This document shows positions 9,993 to 21,796 of a stretch of DNA of 22,511 bases, piece after piece. A model generated the notes under the pieces. That model searched no databases and had not been told where the DNA came from. It saw only the letters and a list, made by a program, of their open reading frames with translations. The translations under genes were made by a program, and so were the position numbers. Where the stretch lies: positions 1-22,511 of the forward strand of contig JAQIWT010000356.1 in the NCBI GenBank assembly GCA_034696485.1, read 5' to 3'. The stretch comes from Isohypsibius dastychi. Taxonomy: Eukaryota; Tardigrada; Eutardigrada; Parachela; Isohypsibiidae. Every line of letters starts with the position of its first letter. Within the stretch, counting starts at the first letter, position 1.

Positions 9993-12958
9993 AATTATTG
10001 TGGTAGATGTTGTCCAGAATAATGAAGCAAAATCTTGGAATAAAGGTGAATGATAACGGTTTATTTGATTTGGTACAATGATTTTCGGGCAGATTGATTG
10101 ATTTCAATTCACATTTCAGGTTCGCTTTATCTTTTGTTGGGAAACAAGAAACCATCCGACATTCTCAAACACGACTGGAATACGCTCTCCCGAATTTTTC
10201 CGGCTATCGTTCGAGCCCAATATTCCGAACTACCGACCGTAGGCAAACTTTTGGACGCCCTTGCTGGAAAAGTTGAAGCAGATTTTGTAACAACTGGAAT
10301 AACGTTTGCTCCCAATATTCAAGCTCAGAAAATAGCCGGCGCTATTTTGGGAGCCATGAATCATGAGCTTGAAGTCCTTTTCGATTATACGCTGAAAATT
10401 CAACAAAAATTGAACGAGAAGAATGCGACAAACGCGAAATTGTATCAGCAACTTGTGGATGAACTTGTCGAACTGCTGAACACTTCACAAAGTTTTTGAT
10501 CGGACATGTCTTTCTACACTTTTTCGGTGAGTGTCTTCTCGTTTGCGCGTCAAATGTTCGCCGCTAATTTCTTAGGGAATTATCAGTAAATGCCTGCTTT
10601 GTGGAAATGCAAATGCAGTTCCAGCGTGTCTGTTTCTGGTAAAATCCCCCTACGAAGTTTATAAATCTTGATATTCTGACTCCGGAACAAATGCATTTTC
10701 AGGGAAAGCCAGAATTGTTTCGGTTTTTTTGAAGAATTTCCATTTGTTTAAAGATTATTTTTTAATGCGTTCACTAAGATGATTTCACGTACAATTCATG
10801 TTTGTTTTTCCGATTTCGTCTTTGGAACCCACGATCATGTTTTTCCGTTTTAGTAAGGAACAATATCACTCCACCGGTCAGCATCGTCCAGTTCACCCGG
10901 GATCATGTTCTTGATTCCAACGATAAAACACGTCGTTCAAGCGTCTTCTTGGTGATTTCCATTTTGCGAGCAATTTAACCATCCTGAAAGAAGAAGATCG
11001 GGATTCAGCCATGTCGTGACTTGGAAGGAAATCCACTTCCGCCCCAGAAACGATTGGAATCCGGGAAGATAATCTGTGGATTTGTTTCAACGAGAATGAA
11101 GTGCCGAAAACGGAAGCTGAATACGATAGAACGATATTTATTTATAAGCTCTGGATGGAATACTATGGCTGACCTTAAAGTGGACTGGAAGTTAACGCTC
11201 CCATAAACCAGCAAGGTGAAAAACGTAGATCGATCTTGAATCTGGAAATGTTAAATGAATCAAAAAATAGTTTCAATAATTCGAAAATTAAGGCTAAATA
11301 ATATTATTTCATTCTGCGGAAAAACCGTAATTTATGAATTCATATCGAAGTCACTTGGATGAGTGGTTGGTTTCACAACATATATTGAGGCTTGTTGTTT
11401 TCCAGATTTTCCAGTCAGGTCGGGCTTTACTTTTCTTTCTTTTCCGGAAAATGAACCGTTTTAGTTGACATTTCTGGTTTTTTAGTGACACTAACGGATC
11501 TGGCCGGAAGTCGACCTGCTGTTCTCCAGTGAATCGATCGGTTGCCTCTCGAACGATTCTCCGATGCAATGTGCATCAAAGCACATTTAAAGTTCATTAG
11601 CCACCATTAGCGCGGAAGATTTCTCCCATTCAGAATTGGACTCGGAATATTTCATTTCGTTCCGCGGATGCTTCCGGCATTGTGGATACGCTATCATCCC
11701 TCTCTTTTACCTCATCTCCATAAATATTTCGCCAACCAGGAAGAACATCAACAGCGTGCTGCTTCGGAGAATCTTACTGGAATGGTTCGTGGAGCTAAAA
11801 GATGACCTTTCCAAAAGGTGCCCAGATTGTGGATTGACCTGGTACCGATTATCCAGGCTGTCTTGAATAATATTACCGGTGAAACACAGACTGATTGGGG
11901 AGCATTCGCGGCAAATACTATCGGGTAAGTCATCAAAAATAAAGTATCCAGATGAAATATATCCTTATATAATGTTTTCTGGTGGTTTGATTTACGATTT
12001 GATTTTGATTCAGTATTTTGTTTCAGGTACGGAGACATGCGCCAGTCCGTCATGCAGCTGTCAGCAACTGACACCGGATTTCAGACAAGTTCAAAACTAG
12101 CCGTAATCCATTCGATTCACAAGTGCCTTCGTCGTGACCTTCACTACAACGTGCTCGAGCTGATTAAACCCAGATCAATCGACAGTTACCCCGATCATGT
12201 CGCCTTTTTACTCAGCGTATGTTTCCGACATGATGACAAGATGCCTAGAGTGGAAAATATAATCGACCAAAGACCGCAAGCCGAAGCGTTCTTGAACAAA
12301 TATTACCCCAAATTAATGCCTGGAACTTCTAGTTGACGAAGGGAGATGGACGACACTTGGACAGCTGACCCTCTTCGAAACCATCGTCACCCATGTGGCC
12401 TCTCTAGCTGCATTGAAATCGGATCTTTTGGTTAGTCGTGTGCAGTGGTTACGCTAAGATGAGAAAGGTGACCTTTTGATGTTGTTTTCCAGCAATTTCA
12501 TCCGATGCTCTCTCGATTTGAGAACGACCAACGGGATGCTGATTTGGTCGAAGACTGCGAGTGCACTGACTTGTTTCTCGCAGATGTTTCTGTCGGAGAA
12601 CGGCATCCCGAAACTGCTTCAAGAAGTTCGTTCGGTGAATATGCCTTGGAGAGTACGTGAATACGTTTTGGGAGGGTGATATACAGCACTGGAGGAACTC
12701 AGCAAAAAGCCGTATTAATTGACTAACAGACCATCAGAAGCTCGCAGAAGCGTGTAAGTCAATATCAGAGGGGATAAATTTTCTTCCACATCTTGATACT
12801 TGAATATCACCATTACTTTGTTACATGCAGTTTCCCGGAGATTTCAAAAAGAGGATCAAAGCTTACAGTGTTAATCAGCCCCCGGATAATTAGGAGCTCC
12901 TCAAACGATCCCGTACCGACCCAGTTGACGTCTGACCTGCGGCGACCGTGCCGCTATA
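9993..12958 (+). pseudogene. PSME4/BLM10 (PA200) proteasome activator, internal fragment
   Basis: PA200 is a very large HEAT-repeat protein (about 1,840 aa in human) that caps the 20S proteasome. Pieces appear in family order: KGSLYLLLGNKKPS with SRIFPAIVRAQYSE and PTVGKLLDAL (9993-10526; the 10045/10120 junction keeps phase), EDNLWICFNENEVPKTEAEYD (about 11050-11230), HPSLLPHLHKYF...GMVRGAKR...FQKVPRLWIDLVP...NITGETQTDWG (about 11660-11924), YGDMRQSVMQLS... (12027-12333, phase kept across 11924/12027), TLFETIVTHVASLAALKSDLL, GIPKLLQEVRSVNMPWRVREYVL (about 12590-12670), and a weaker ELLKRS piece near 12890. Both ends of the protein are missing. Lesions: TGA for Trp at 11170-11172 and 11803-11805, TAA for Lys at 11176-11178, and frame changes near 10490, 12331 and 12540-12590. 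It starts about 560 bases after the FRA10AC1-like stop. Confidence 0.82.
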
Positions 12959-13408
12959 TTAAACACTTTTAAGAGGAAGAGCATAAAAGTTTACGGTAAA
13001 GTTAGACTGGCTCACTTTTATGGCCATCGAGCAATTAACTACTTGAAACTTAATCAACCAGATCACAATTTCCTCTATCCCAAAATTAAGATACACTGCG
13101 AAAAATTGGAACCGGTTGTCGAAATAATCGTTCGAAAGCATTGCGTCATACCAAAGTGTATATAAATGTGGAAAATCTGTAGTTTATAGATTAATCTGAA
13201 TTATTTATTTTGAAAAATATGTGAATGGTGAATTTATTTTGATTCCTCATTTTGATTATTGCAGTGTTTTGTGAAAAATCGAATAACCGTTTTCGGTAAG
13301 TCAGCCGGAAATAGCTTATGAATCCTGTTTTTTCTTATTCTCTTCGCTTTATTCATTTTGTGGAGCTAATGTGATTTCGTTTGTGATTAAGGTGTTGATT
13401 GTTTTCAG
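12959..13408. other. Gap before the mannosidase relic
   Basis: AT-rich and without recognisable coding sequence. The N-terminal exons expected for a Golgi mannosidase II (membrane anchor, the HSHNDPGW-type zinc and substrate site, and the catalytic Asp region) are not found here or elsewhere in the window. Confidence 0.45.
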
Positions 13409-16400
13409 GCTGGTGAAGAATGGTCAGATTGAGATTGTGATGAGTGGATGGGTTATGACTGATGAAGCCAACGTCCATTATGCCTCAACAGTCTTGCAGT
13501 TAATCAAAGGTCGCGAATGGATTCGTAATCACCTCGGGGAAGATGCTAGTACTCGACACGGCTGGACAATTGACCCTTTTGGATTCTCCTCCACAATTTC
13601 ATATCTCTGAAAACTCCTCAAGTTCGACGGCATGCTCATCCAGCGAGTTCATTACAGCATTAAGGAATATCTGGCGGAAAATAAGCTGTTGGAGTTCAAG
13701 TGGAGATAGAATTGGGAGCGAGAAGGCGGAAGTGATATTCTGACGCATTTGATGCCGTTTTATTCATATGACGTACCGCATACTTGTGGACCTGATCCCA
13801 AAATTTGCTGCCAGTTTGATTTCAAAAGACTTCCAGGAAATGGGAGGGTTGATTGTCCGTGGAAGATTCCACCAAGAATGATTCAAGAAAATAACGTGCA
13901 GGAACGGTAGGTGACAGTTCGCTGGTTACAGAAGCTAAATGAAGGTTGACTTCCACTATTCTGGTTTTTTTCTCCTATTGAATTATGATTCCAATGAATT
14001 AAGATTCCAAATATGAATGTGTATTGAAAAATATGGTAAAATATGCTGTTTTATTTTGTCATGAATTAATTTATGATACGGACTCGCACTTGTGATTTTA
14101 GTTTATGATACAAAGTATTTCTTGTTTTACAGTGTGGAGACTTTACTGGATCAGTTTAAGAAAAAGGCCCAGCTGTACAAAACAAATATCTTATTTGTTC
14201 CACTTGGAAACGATTTCCGGCACGATTCAGCGCTGAAGCGGGACCAGCAGTATCTCAACTACGAACGTCCCATCAAATTCATCAATTCCCAGCCATAAAC
14301 AATATCATTCACATGTATATGCGTGCATCAAATCACGTGTTTTCCAAAACGATTTTTTGGGGATTTATTTGAAATATTGGTGTTATTGAGGTGCAGTCTG
14401 GAATTCTGGGAGATTATATTGATGCCCTACGATCCGATTCTACTAATCGGTCAATTCAGTTTTCCAAGTTATCCGGAGATTTTCTCACTCATGCGGACCG
14501 GGATGACCTTTGTTGAAACGGTTATTTTACATCACGTCCATTGTACAAAAGTCTAGAACGTTAACTGCATGATGTTTTGAGGTGAGATTTCGGTGATAAT
14601 ACGTGTCATCCGGGCCATTGCATGTTCTCATAATGTAATGCTAAAAAAACTAATGATGACTTCCAAGAATATATAAATGACCTGTATCATTTCAGATCGG
14701 GGAGATATCGTTTTCGATGGCGGTTGCAAGAGTTGAGTCGAAGAAGCTGGCTGATGAACTTGTGAGCAAGCTGACCAAAGCACGTCGAAATCTGTCGCTT
14801 TTCCAGCATCATGATGGAATAAAGGGAACTGCCAAAACGCATGTCGTCGAAGACTACGTATACTTACAAAATGTACAACGCAATCAGGTCAGTGGGAAGA
14901 CCTGGTCTTACATGATCAACAACTAAGAGCTTGATTGTTGTGCTAAATTAAACTCTTAAATTCGCGGAACCAGGAGTTGAACGTGTTCTTGGTTCAATGA
15001 ATTATACGAAATAATCGAATGACGAAGTTCGTTCATCAACTTCGTTTCCTGTCTTGAAGCATCAGTTCAGAATTATGGAATTCTGTTTCAGTATTTGTGG
15101 CTTGTTATTTGCGTAGTGTTCTGAAAATTATGTTTTTAACAAGATTCTTTGTACTCTGATTCGATGATGATTTATATCTGAATTATGAGATCTATTTTTA
15201 AGGATTTTATTTTAGAACTGAGGAGAGAAATCAATTTTTGACTTTCTGGTCGTTGCAGATACTCGGAAGATGTCGTCGCTCAGTCGCTCCTTTTGCTCAT
15301 GTCGCCCACCGCTCTACCGTGCTGTAGACATTCCATGAAAATTCTCGTGGGATACATGCCACTTTCTCCACTCTCCAAATGGAATCGAAAAATTACCAAC
15401 CTGCCATTGAGCTGGAGAATGGGTTTTATAAACTCAAGTTCAGCGGAAACACTGGCTATCTTAAGGTAAGAAGCATTACGTCCGGGTTGTCTCATTCCTT
15501 ACTCTCGGTTTCGGACAATGAATAATTTTGGTCTCCCAGAGAACATCTTACAACAAGTCGGATGTTTCGCCAGACGTGGGCATCAAATTCATCCGTTACG
15601 GGACGACGAAAAAAGGGGACAAAATTGGAGCATATCTGTTCATGCCTGACGGACCTTCATCGGTACGGTTATTTATTGTTTCGTTCTTAGGGATCTCGCG
15701 GAGGTCGAATACATGCACGGAAGCAATATTTTGAGGGCTTGCAGTTATTTAATTTCTTAGAAAGCCGAAAGTTAGAAATATAGATTGCATTTTATAAGAT
15801 AGGCAAACAGTTTCGGATGAGGATTTATTGACTGAAATATTGGTTAAATTGGAACAGAAAAACAAGAATTGAAATTTTGAAAAGTTGAAACAAGAACTCG
15901 GAATCTTAAAAACGGGCCGATTGCCTGAAGATGATCAAAACTGTCATCCTGAAATTCCAAATAAATTATATGTGTGTTTTTGTAGGATGTGCGAATGGAG
16001 CAGTCATTGCCTGAATGGCATCCATCAAAAGGGACTCACAGCCCTCTGATCCGCATTATTCGCGGCTCCATTGTTTCCGAGCTCCATCTTATCCTGCCAC
16101 AAATCACCATTGTCAGAGTAAGCCATTCCAATGGTTTGGATGGTCAGACGCCGGAAGTTGGAAATACAGTCGACCAGTAACTATGAGCTAGCTAGCTATG
16201 CACATCACAAGCCCCATTGCCATTGTCCCATTGCCCAATGAAATGAACTTCGCCGCTGATGTCAACGGATTCCAGATGTTTGGGCCGGAAACGCTGGGTA
16301 AACTGCCAATGCTGGGAAATTATTGTCCTATGCTCAGTGCGGCATTTGTGGAGGATAACGAGTACTGGCTGAGCGTCATCTCCAAACAGCAATTTGGAGT

Positions 16401-17026
16401 CGCTAGTTTATCTAAAGGTGCGCTTGAGTGATTTTCGGTCCAACCTGTCTCCGGCTGGATTTCGGGATTTCGATTTCTCTTATAAATGAGTAATTAATCT
16501 GGGCAAGTGTCCGGATATTCCATAGATAGTCGTAGATCTGAAAAAATTCATTTAACAGGTACGCTAGAAATCATGTTGGACCGTCGCTTGGATCAAGATG
16601 TTAATCGGGGCTTGGGTCAAACGGTTCATGATAATGTCCCTCAGAATCCAGTATATTTCGTCGGATATTTGATCTAACCGTCCATCCTTCTTTTTCGGCA
16701 AAACCCATCCAACGTTGACGCTCCTAGCCCATCTAACCCTCCTGTCCACCCTCCATCCATTAAACCCATTAATTCTGGCCGATGACCCTGGTCAGTTGGT
16801 GACCTTTTATGGACTGAATGCCGATCTGCCATGTGACGTTCATTTGCTCAATATACGCGCTGCTGTTGCTTCGGAGAGTGATGATGGGGGTGGAGTGAAA
16901 ATTTCAGTGAAGAGTGAGAAACGTGAAGATGAGCCTGGTCGGGGTTCTCGGCCGAATGGACTGCTCATGTTGCATCGGGATGGGGTTGATTGTAGGATAA
17001 CTACTTGGATTAAACTGCCACGTTGA
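13409..17026 (+). pseudogene. Golgi alpha-mannosidase II (GH38), 5'-truncated and disrupted
   Basis: Family members trim mannose from N-glycans in the Golgi. Exons follow the family order: VKNGQIEIVMSGWVMTDEAN...DPFGFSSTISYL...LIQRVHY...[20 protein letters not shown] (13409-13906); LLDQFKKKAQLY...PLGNDFRHD (14133-14298); LSGDFLTHADRDD...GYFTSRPLYKS (14397-14581); LTKARRNLSLFQHHDGIKGTAK (14696-14887, keeping the zinc-ligand His); 15259-15465; YGTTKKGDKIGAYLFMPDG (15540-15662); SNGLDGQTPEVGNTVD (from 15986); AADVNGFQMF...LPMLGNY (from 16198); EIMLDRRLDQDVNRG (from 16559); LPCDVHLLNIRA...LMLHRDGVDC (to about 17000). Several splice phases are preserved. Lesions: stops at 13608, 13707, 14296, 14514 (expected Trp) and 14562, frame changes in 15259-15400, an extra AGCT unit at 16186-16197, and a frame change near 16700. 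The N-terminal ~230 residues, with the nucleophile, and the last ~60 are missing, so no activity is expected. Confidence 0.9.
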
Positions 17027-17610
17027 TTTTGATGATGTGAGTTTCACAAAGTGGAATATGAACACCTTTTAATTGGTTTTAGGTGGTTTTCAGCTGGATT
17101 AGAAGACCGTCTTCACAGGATTATTTTGGCATCCTTATGTGGAGGAGAGAATGGTCAGAACCTGAGGTAAATTTTTTTTGGTGCACAGTAGGTCCGGAAA
17201 TAAGCATGATAGATGATGTGATCTCGTGAGCAAACTCGAGAACGAACTGCTCTTTGAATAGGTTTCTCCAGATCGTAAATTGAAGCATACTATGAGTAAT
17301 CAAGCATGAATTGCCGTTTGCTGATGCTGGAAGCTCATATGTCCAAATTTTTCAACAAGTTCAACACGGTATGTTCGTGGAAGTTTTTCACAGATTTTAG
17401 AAACTTATTTTCGGCTTTTACTCGATAGTTGCTTTGCAAATTATTCGTAACTATTCAGACGCGCAAAGTTTACCGGTCACCCGCACACTCTGTTCGATTA
17501 CCTGTCGAAGTTAGAAGCTGAATTTCTTCAAAATCATCAATAAAGAAATTGTACTGGATGCTGTTGCTCATTGGCAGGTACGTAATAAATTGACGTCTTG
17601 TTTTTTCCAG
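17027..17610 (+). other. Gap with two unassigned exon-like stretches
   Basis: Two stretches read like protein and end at good donors. One at 17306-17368 contains RLLMLEAHMSKFFNKFN and is followed by GTATGT. The other at 17459-17577 follows TATTCAG, contains FTGHPHTLFDYLSKLEAEF, changes frame to IVLDAVAHWQ, and is followed by GTACGT. I do not recognise the family. They could be the tail of an unknown gene or the upstream part of the WDR11-like relic, though they do not resemble the WDR11 I know. Confidence 0.3.
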
Positions 17611-20249
17611 TTGGTCACTCGATGAAAACAGCTTTTCTGCCATCCGAATCCCCCAACCGAAATTCCATCAAATCCATCGAATTCTTCTGTCAAACATCAC
17701 AACTCCACTTCACGCACCTCCTTCCATGATCCAAGCCGGTCCAGCTCCAACACAGCTCCTCGCAGTCAGATCAAGTCGCGCCGCTGTCCAGATTTTCAGT
17801 TCATCCAATTCCGAACTCAAGGAAAATTTTCATCAGTGCATTTCCGGTCCAGGGTTTGACATGGATCAACAAGTCAGAAATACTTGTTATGCACACGCGG
17901 CTGTCACTTTACAAACTGCATTAATTCGGAACGAAATTCTGATCCTGGATTTGGTGACAGGGAATGTTTGGAGTATCCGATAGAGTACCGTGGAAGACTC
18001 GCCGATTCGCGTGGTTAAAGTTTCAACGTCTGGGAATTATATCGTCGTTTTGTTTGAAAATTGAACACCGGAAGTCTGGAGTCTGTTAGAGGGAAGACCC
18101 CTTGATTTGGTATCAACCGCGCGCTGTGCCCCAAGCTACGACCGCCGAGTGGATTACGGTGGTTATAGCGGGAGATTCGGTTGAAGGGGAGAGTGATTTC
18201 TGTTCGAGAAAATCTAGAAAGAAACCCACTTGATCTTCAGTAAATGAAACGTATCAGATTTTAATGTACAGTACTCTTCCCGAATTATTGTTTAGATCTA
18301 CTGCACTCATAATTGAGGGTAAAAAACTGGTGAAATAAATAATGATTTATTTCGAGCTCTTGATTTTTTTCTGTTTTCTTTAATTTTAACAGGGTTTGAG
18401 AACCAAAAAAAAAACGAAGCGATTGAGATATTTTAAGACTTCCGTTGTACGATCGAAGCCTTACTTGCTGATTTTTTGTTTGCGATCCGCCAGATTGTGA
18501 CGTCATTTATTGTTTAGGAACACCGCTGAAAAAAGACAAGCGTGAACTTTTGCTCTTCGTTTCGGATAACGGTCTTTTCCCAACCTTATCTAATCCGTGG
18601 CAACATTCACCAGGGAGCCAAATCATCCCTATTCACAACCCATACCACAATTGGTCACGTCAGGGCCATGTGTCGGCAACGGAATAAATCATCATGGGTG
18701 ACGTTGAAGGAAGTCTCATAAAATGGATTCCATCAGAGAGTTCCGCTGAGACGCGGAATCTGAACCGTGGTTGGATTAAGAGCATCCGGTTCTCTCCGAA
18801 AGAACGCGTCATGTGGGTGGCTGTATTGTTTTGGGATTGGTTCGATCTTTGGGAGATTGAGTCGATGGAGTTAATTAATCAGTTGACACCGAAAATGTAT
18901 ATGGTTACTGCGTTGGATTGGATTTCGGCGACGCATTTGGCGTTGAGTTGTGCGGATGGACCTGTTAGGTTTTTTGATTGTTGGAATCTGCAGAGCTGTT
19001 CCAGTCCGTTGAATATGGACGTCATTAACGGTATGGTCTTCATATCTGTTATAAAACACTCTGGCGCATATATCGCTCTCTTTGAAGCTTATACTGAGAA
19101 AGCATTTTCTTTTAAAATTCGTGTGTTTTAATTTGATATTTTTGGAAGGAACTTCTGGGTTTTCGGTCCTTCGAGTCTTTTTTATTTTCCGATGTCATAT
19201 TCTTTTAAACTTACTTTCTACCGGGACTTTTGTCGTTCCATAAATGCTCTAAAACAATTCATAATGAGGCAAAATGTAGCTGTGTTCCGCGATGGTGATC
19301 TATTCCTGAAAATTTGCGAAAATGAAACAGATTTAAGGGTAACTCCGTGAACTCATCTGTTTCCAATCAGCGGTTGGCCATCTTATTCCCATACCGTTTC
19401 ATTTGATTTGATTCATTTTTTGCAGACAGCCTGTCGTGTCCGTATTTACTTCCGGCGCAGTTAGCACTTCATTACAAATCCAGTATTCTTCTCGGTTCCA
19501 TTGCTCCCCCGAAATCATCTGTAGTACATCCCGTGTTTCTGCATCTCCAAAAATTCATCTGAAATCGGAAGCTGGAGGAGGCAGTAATTGCCATTGTTGA
19601 AAATCACGGATACCTCTTCGATATCAACGGTTGACCGAGCAATAATTACAGCGTTTCACGAGTGATGAAAATGATTATCAGTTCTGAATAGCCTGTCTTC
19701 GAGGATTGCCTTGTTAAAATAACCAACTCTCCGGTCTGTTCAAACATTCATGTCATGGATTTTTTTGACGAAGAAAGAATCAGAGGTTTGTCAAAATTAT
19801 TCCAATTTGCCTAATTGCAGTTACTTCTGATAAACTCATCTATGAATCGTTTGTGTTCGGAATGATGTTCATACGGTAGATGAAAAGTTTTGCGAATAGA
19901 ATAAGGATCTGGATTTATTTATTCGGAACAGAATTAAGTGCAGAAATTCTGAAAATTACAGTAATTGGAGACAGCGAGGTTCTGGCTTGGTTTTTTCTTT
20001 CTGAATTCTTTCAGAAACCGTATGTTGTGTTTTTTGTGCCTACTTCTACTCTTTCGTGAATTACTGATTGGATTTATGTTGTTTCTGTTTTCAGGAGAGA
20101 TTATTAGATGTTGCAAACACGATTCTGTCGAATGGTCAGCGAAGACATCACTCGGATTTGGTTATAGCTGGACATTTGTCTTCAACCACAAAATACTTGT
20201 TGAATAGCTTGGAACCGACTGACGAACATAATTATTCTGACTGTTGGAA
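17611..20249 (+). pseudogene. WDR11-like WD40 protein gene, partial and disrupted
   Basis: WDR11 is a large (about 1,220 aa) double beta-propeller protein of Golgi/endosome trafficking and ciliary signalling. Pieces in family order: TQLLAVRSSRAAVQIFSSS and IRNEILILDLVTGNV...PIRVVKVSTSGNYIVVLFEN...PEVWSLL (17611 to about 18110), then MGDVEGSLIKW...NRGWIKSIRFSPKE...DLWEIESMELI...ALDWISATHLALSCADG (18694 to about 19020), SCPYLLPAQLALHYKSSILL after a TTTGCAG acceptor (about 19425-19510), and the helical RRHHSDLVIAGHLSSTTKYLL...HNYSDCWK (about 20095-20249, followed by GTACGT). Stops interrupt it at 17981-17983, 18062-18064 and 18685-18687. The first propeller and the C-terminal quarter of the protein are absent from the window. 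Generic WD40 similarity is the weaker alternative, but the order of non-WD pieces supports WDR11 specifically. Confidence 0.75.
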
Positions 20250-20740
20250 GTACGTACTATTCAGAGGAGCAATGCAGAATTTCGAATCAAAAGTCACACC
20301 GAAAACAAGCATAGATATGTTTGGTTTTCACTGATAATATGTGTTTTGCTTTAGACGATTTTTGTCCATGGAGCGGATGACCTCAGAATGCAGATGACGC
20401 GAATATATTGCACGAGTCGAAGGGGAGTTTGAAGTTCGTCCATAAGAAGTTCATCGCCTATCGTCGAGTAAGAAAGATGATAAAATTTGTAATGTTTCGG
20501 CTAAAGAATCGGTTGCGAAAGATATTGTACGTTCGGTCAAAAACTTGTTGACTCCATCGGAGTAATCAACGCCGTGCGCACTTGGCTTTCCGATCTTTTT
20601 CTTATATTTTGAAAAATATATAATTTATTGGCTAGAAGCAACCATCCTCCGTCCGTGCTGCATTGTTAAATGGGCGTTATTTATCAACTCGTTTCAGAAA
20701 ATCTTGCCCCGGCAATTTTTGTTACTCTTTATATTTTCAG
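20250..20740. other. Gap after the WDR11-like relic
   Basis: One short protein-like stretch (SAKESVAKDIVRSVKNLLTP, about 20500-20562, ending in TAA) is unassigned. The expected next WDR11 segment was not recognised here. The rest is AT-rich. Confidence 0.35.
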
Positions 20741-21796
20741 CGAATTGAGCCTTTTCTCCAGATACCGGCAAGCATCACGCCATCTGCTAGAAGCCATTCA
20801 AGACCTGAAACTGAAGACGGATGCTTATGTCACGGCGAGCTGTTAACAAACCAGAAATTCTCGTCTGTTTATCACAACACGATGACCCAATCCAAGCGGA
20901 AAAGAAAATGATGCAACAAATATGGGAGGATCCATTTTTATTGCAACTTCAAACTGAAGGCAATGGAACCCTGTCGAAATCCGAAAAGGACCAATTCTCG
21001 CTGGAAGACAAGTATGTAATTTCGTCGAATTGTTCTTCCTACAGAAACAAAATGAAGAGGAGACAACATGTTTCCGAACTCATGAAAAATTTGTTCTGGT
21101 GTTACTGCCAAAATGGCGTCTCTTGTTTATTTTGTGTCGCTTTTCATAAAGTCAGTTAAAGATATTTTCGACTGATTAAATAGTATATAAATATTAATTG
21201 TATTTAGGTAATGTGACCTTTTTGAATCAAGAAACCAAATCAAGAGGCTTGAGGAGGATGCGAGATGAATCTTATTGGATTTGCAGGAGGACGAAAACAA
21301 GCTCTGACGATTTTCTGTTTGGAAAGGAACCTTCATCAAACTTCGCCAGCAGCAAAAAGGATTGGAAAATTTTTATTTCTTGTCGAAAGTGAGAAATGCC
21401 TCTTCAAGTTTGCTGGCTCTATTTGAATCTGGTAAAAAGACAACAGAGTATTTGCAGTTCTGAATTATGATTTAATTCTACTTTGTGCAGTTTTGATTCT
21501 TATGAAAAATCCAGGCTGGTATTTGCACGCCCTTTGGTTCAGATTATCGTAGATTTGTTTGCTGAACCATTTTTGACACGTATGTCCCATTTTCAGTTTC
21601 ATGTTTCTCCTTAATTTCAGCATATGATTGGAAAAGGCTCTACACTCCTTGCCGAATACCAACATTTTGATCCATCTGAATATCCCCACAAATTGCCGAT
21701 TTATGTCGCTCCATGAAAGAGGATCTCAGGGAACCACTGAGTGGCTGGATGAGTTAAACGACCGCATGGAATGGATGTTGCAGAACACTCCTGACA
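20741..21796 (+). pseudogene. Unrecognised gene, protein-like blocks in shifting frames
   Basis: After a strong acceptor (ATATTTTCAG, ending 20740) a helical stretch reads SRYRQASRHLLEAIQDLKLK, then changes frame near 20835 to RRAVNKPEILVCLSQHDDP and IQAEKKMMQQIWEDPFLLQL. Further blocks are EEETTCFRTHEKFVLVLLPK (about 21050-21115), RKQALTIFCLERNLHQTSPA (about 21288-21350), HMIGKGSTLLAEYQHFDPSE (about 21618-21680) and [17 protein letters not shown] (about 21737-21787). Amphipathic helices and charged residues suggest a cytoplasmic helical protein. I do not recognise the family, and these blocks may belong to more than one gene. The repeated need to change frame matches the state of the neighbouring relics. 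Confidence 0.35.
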
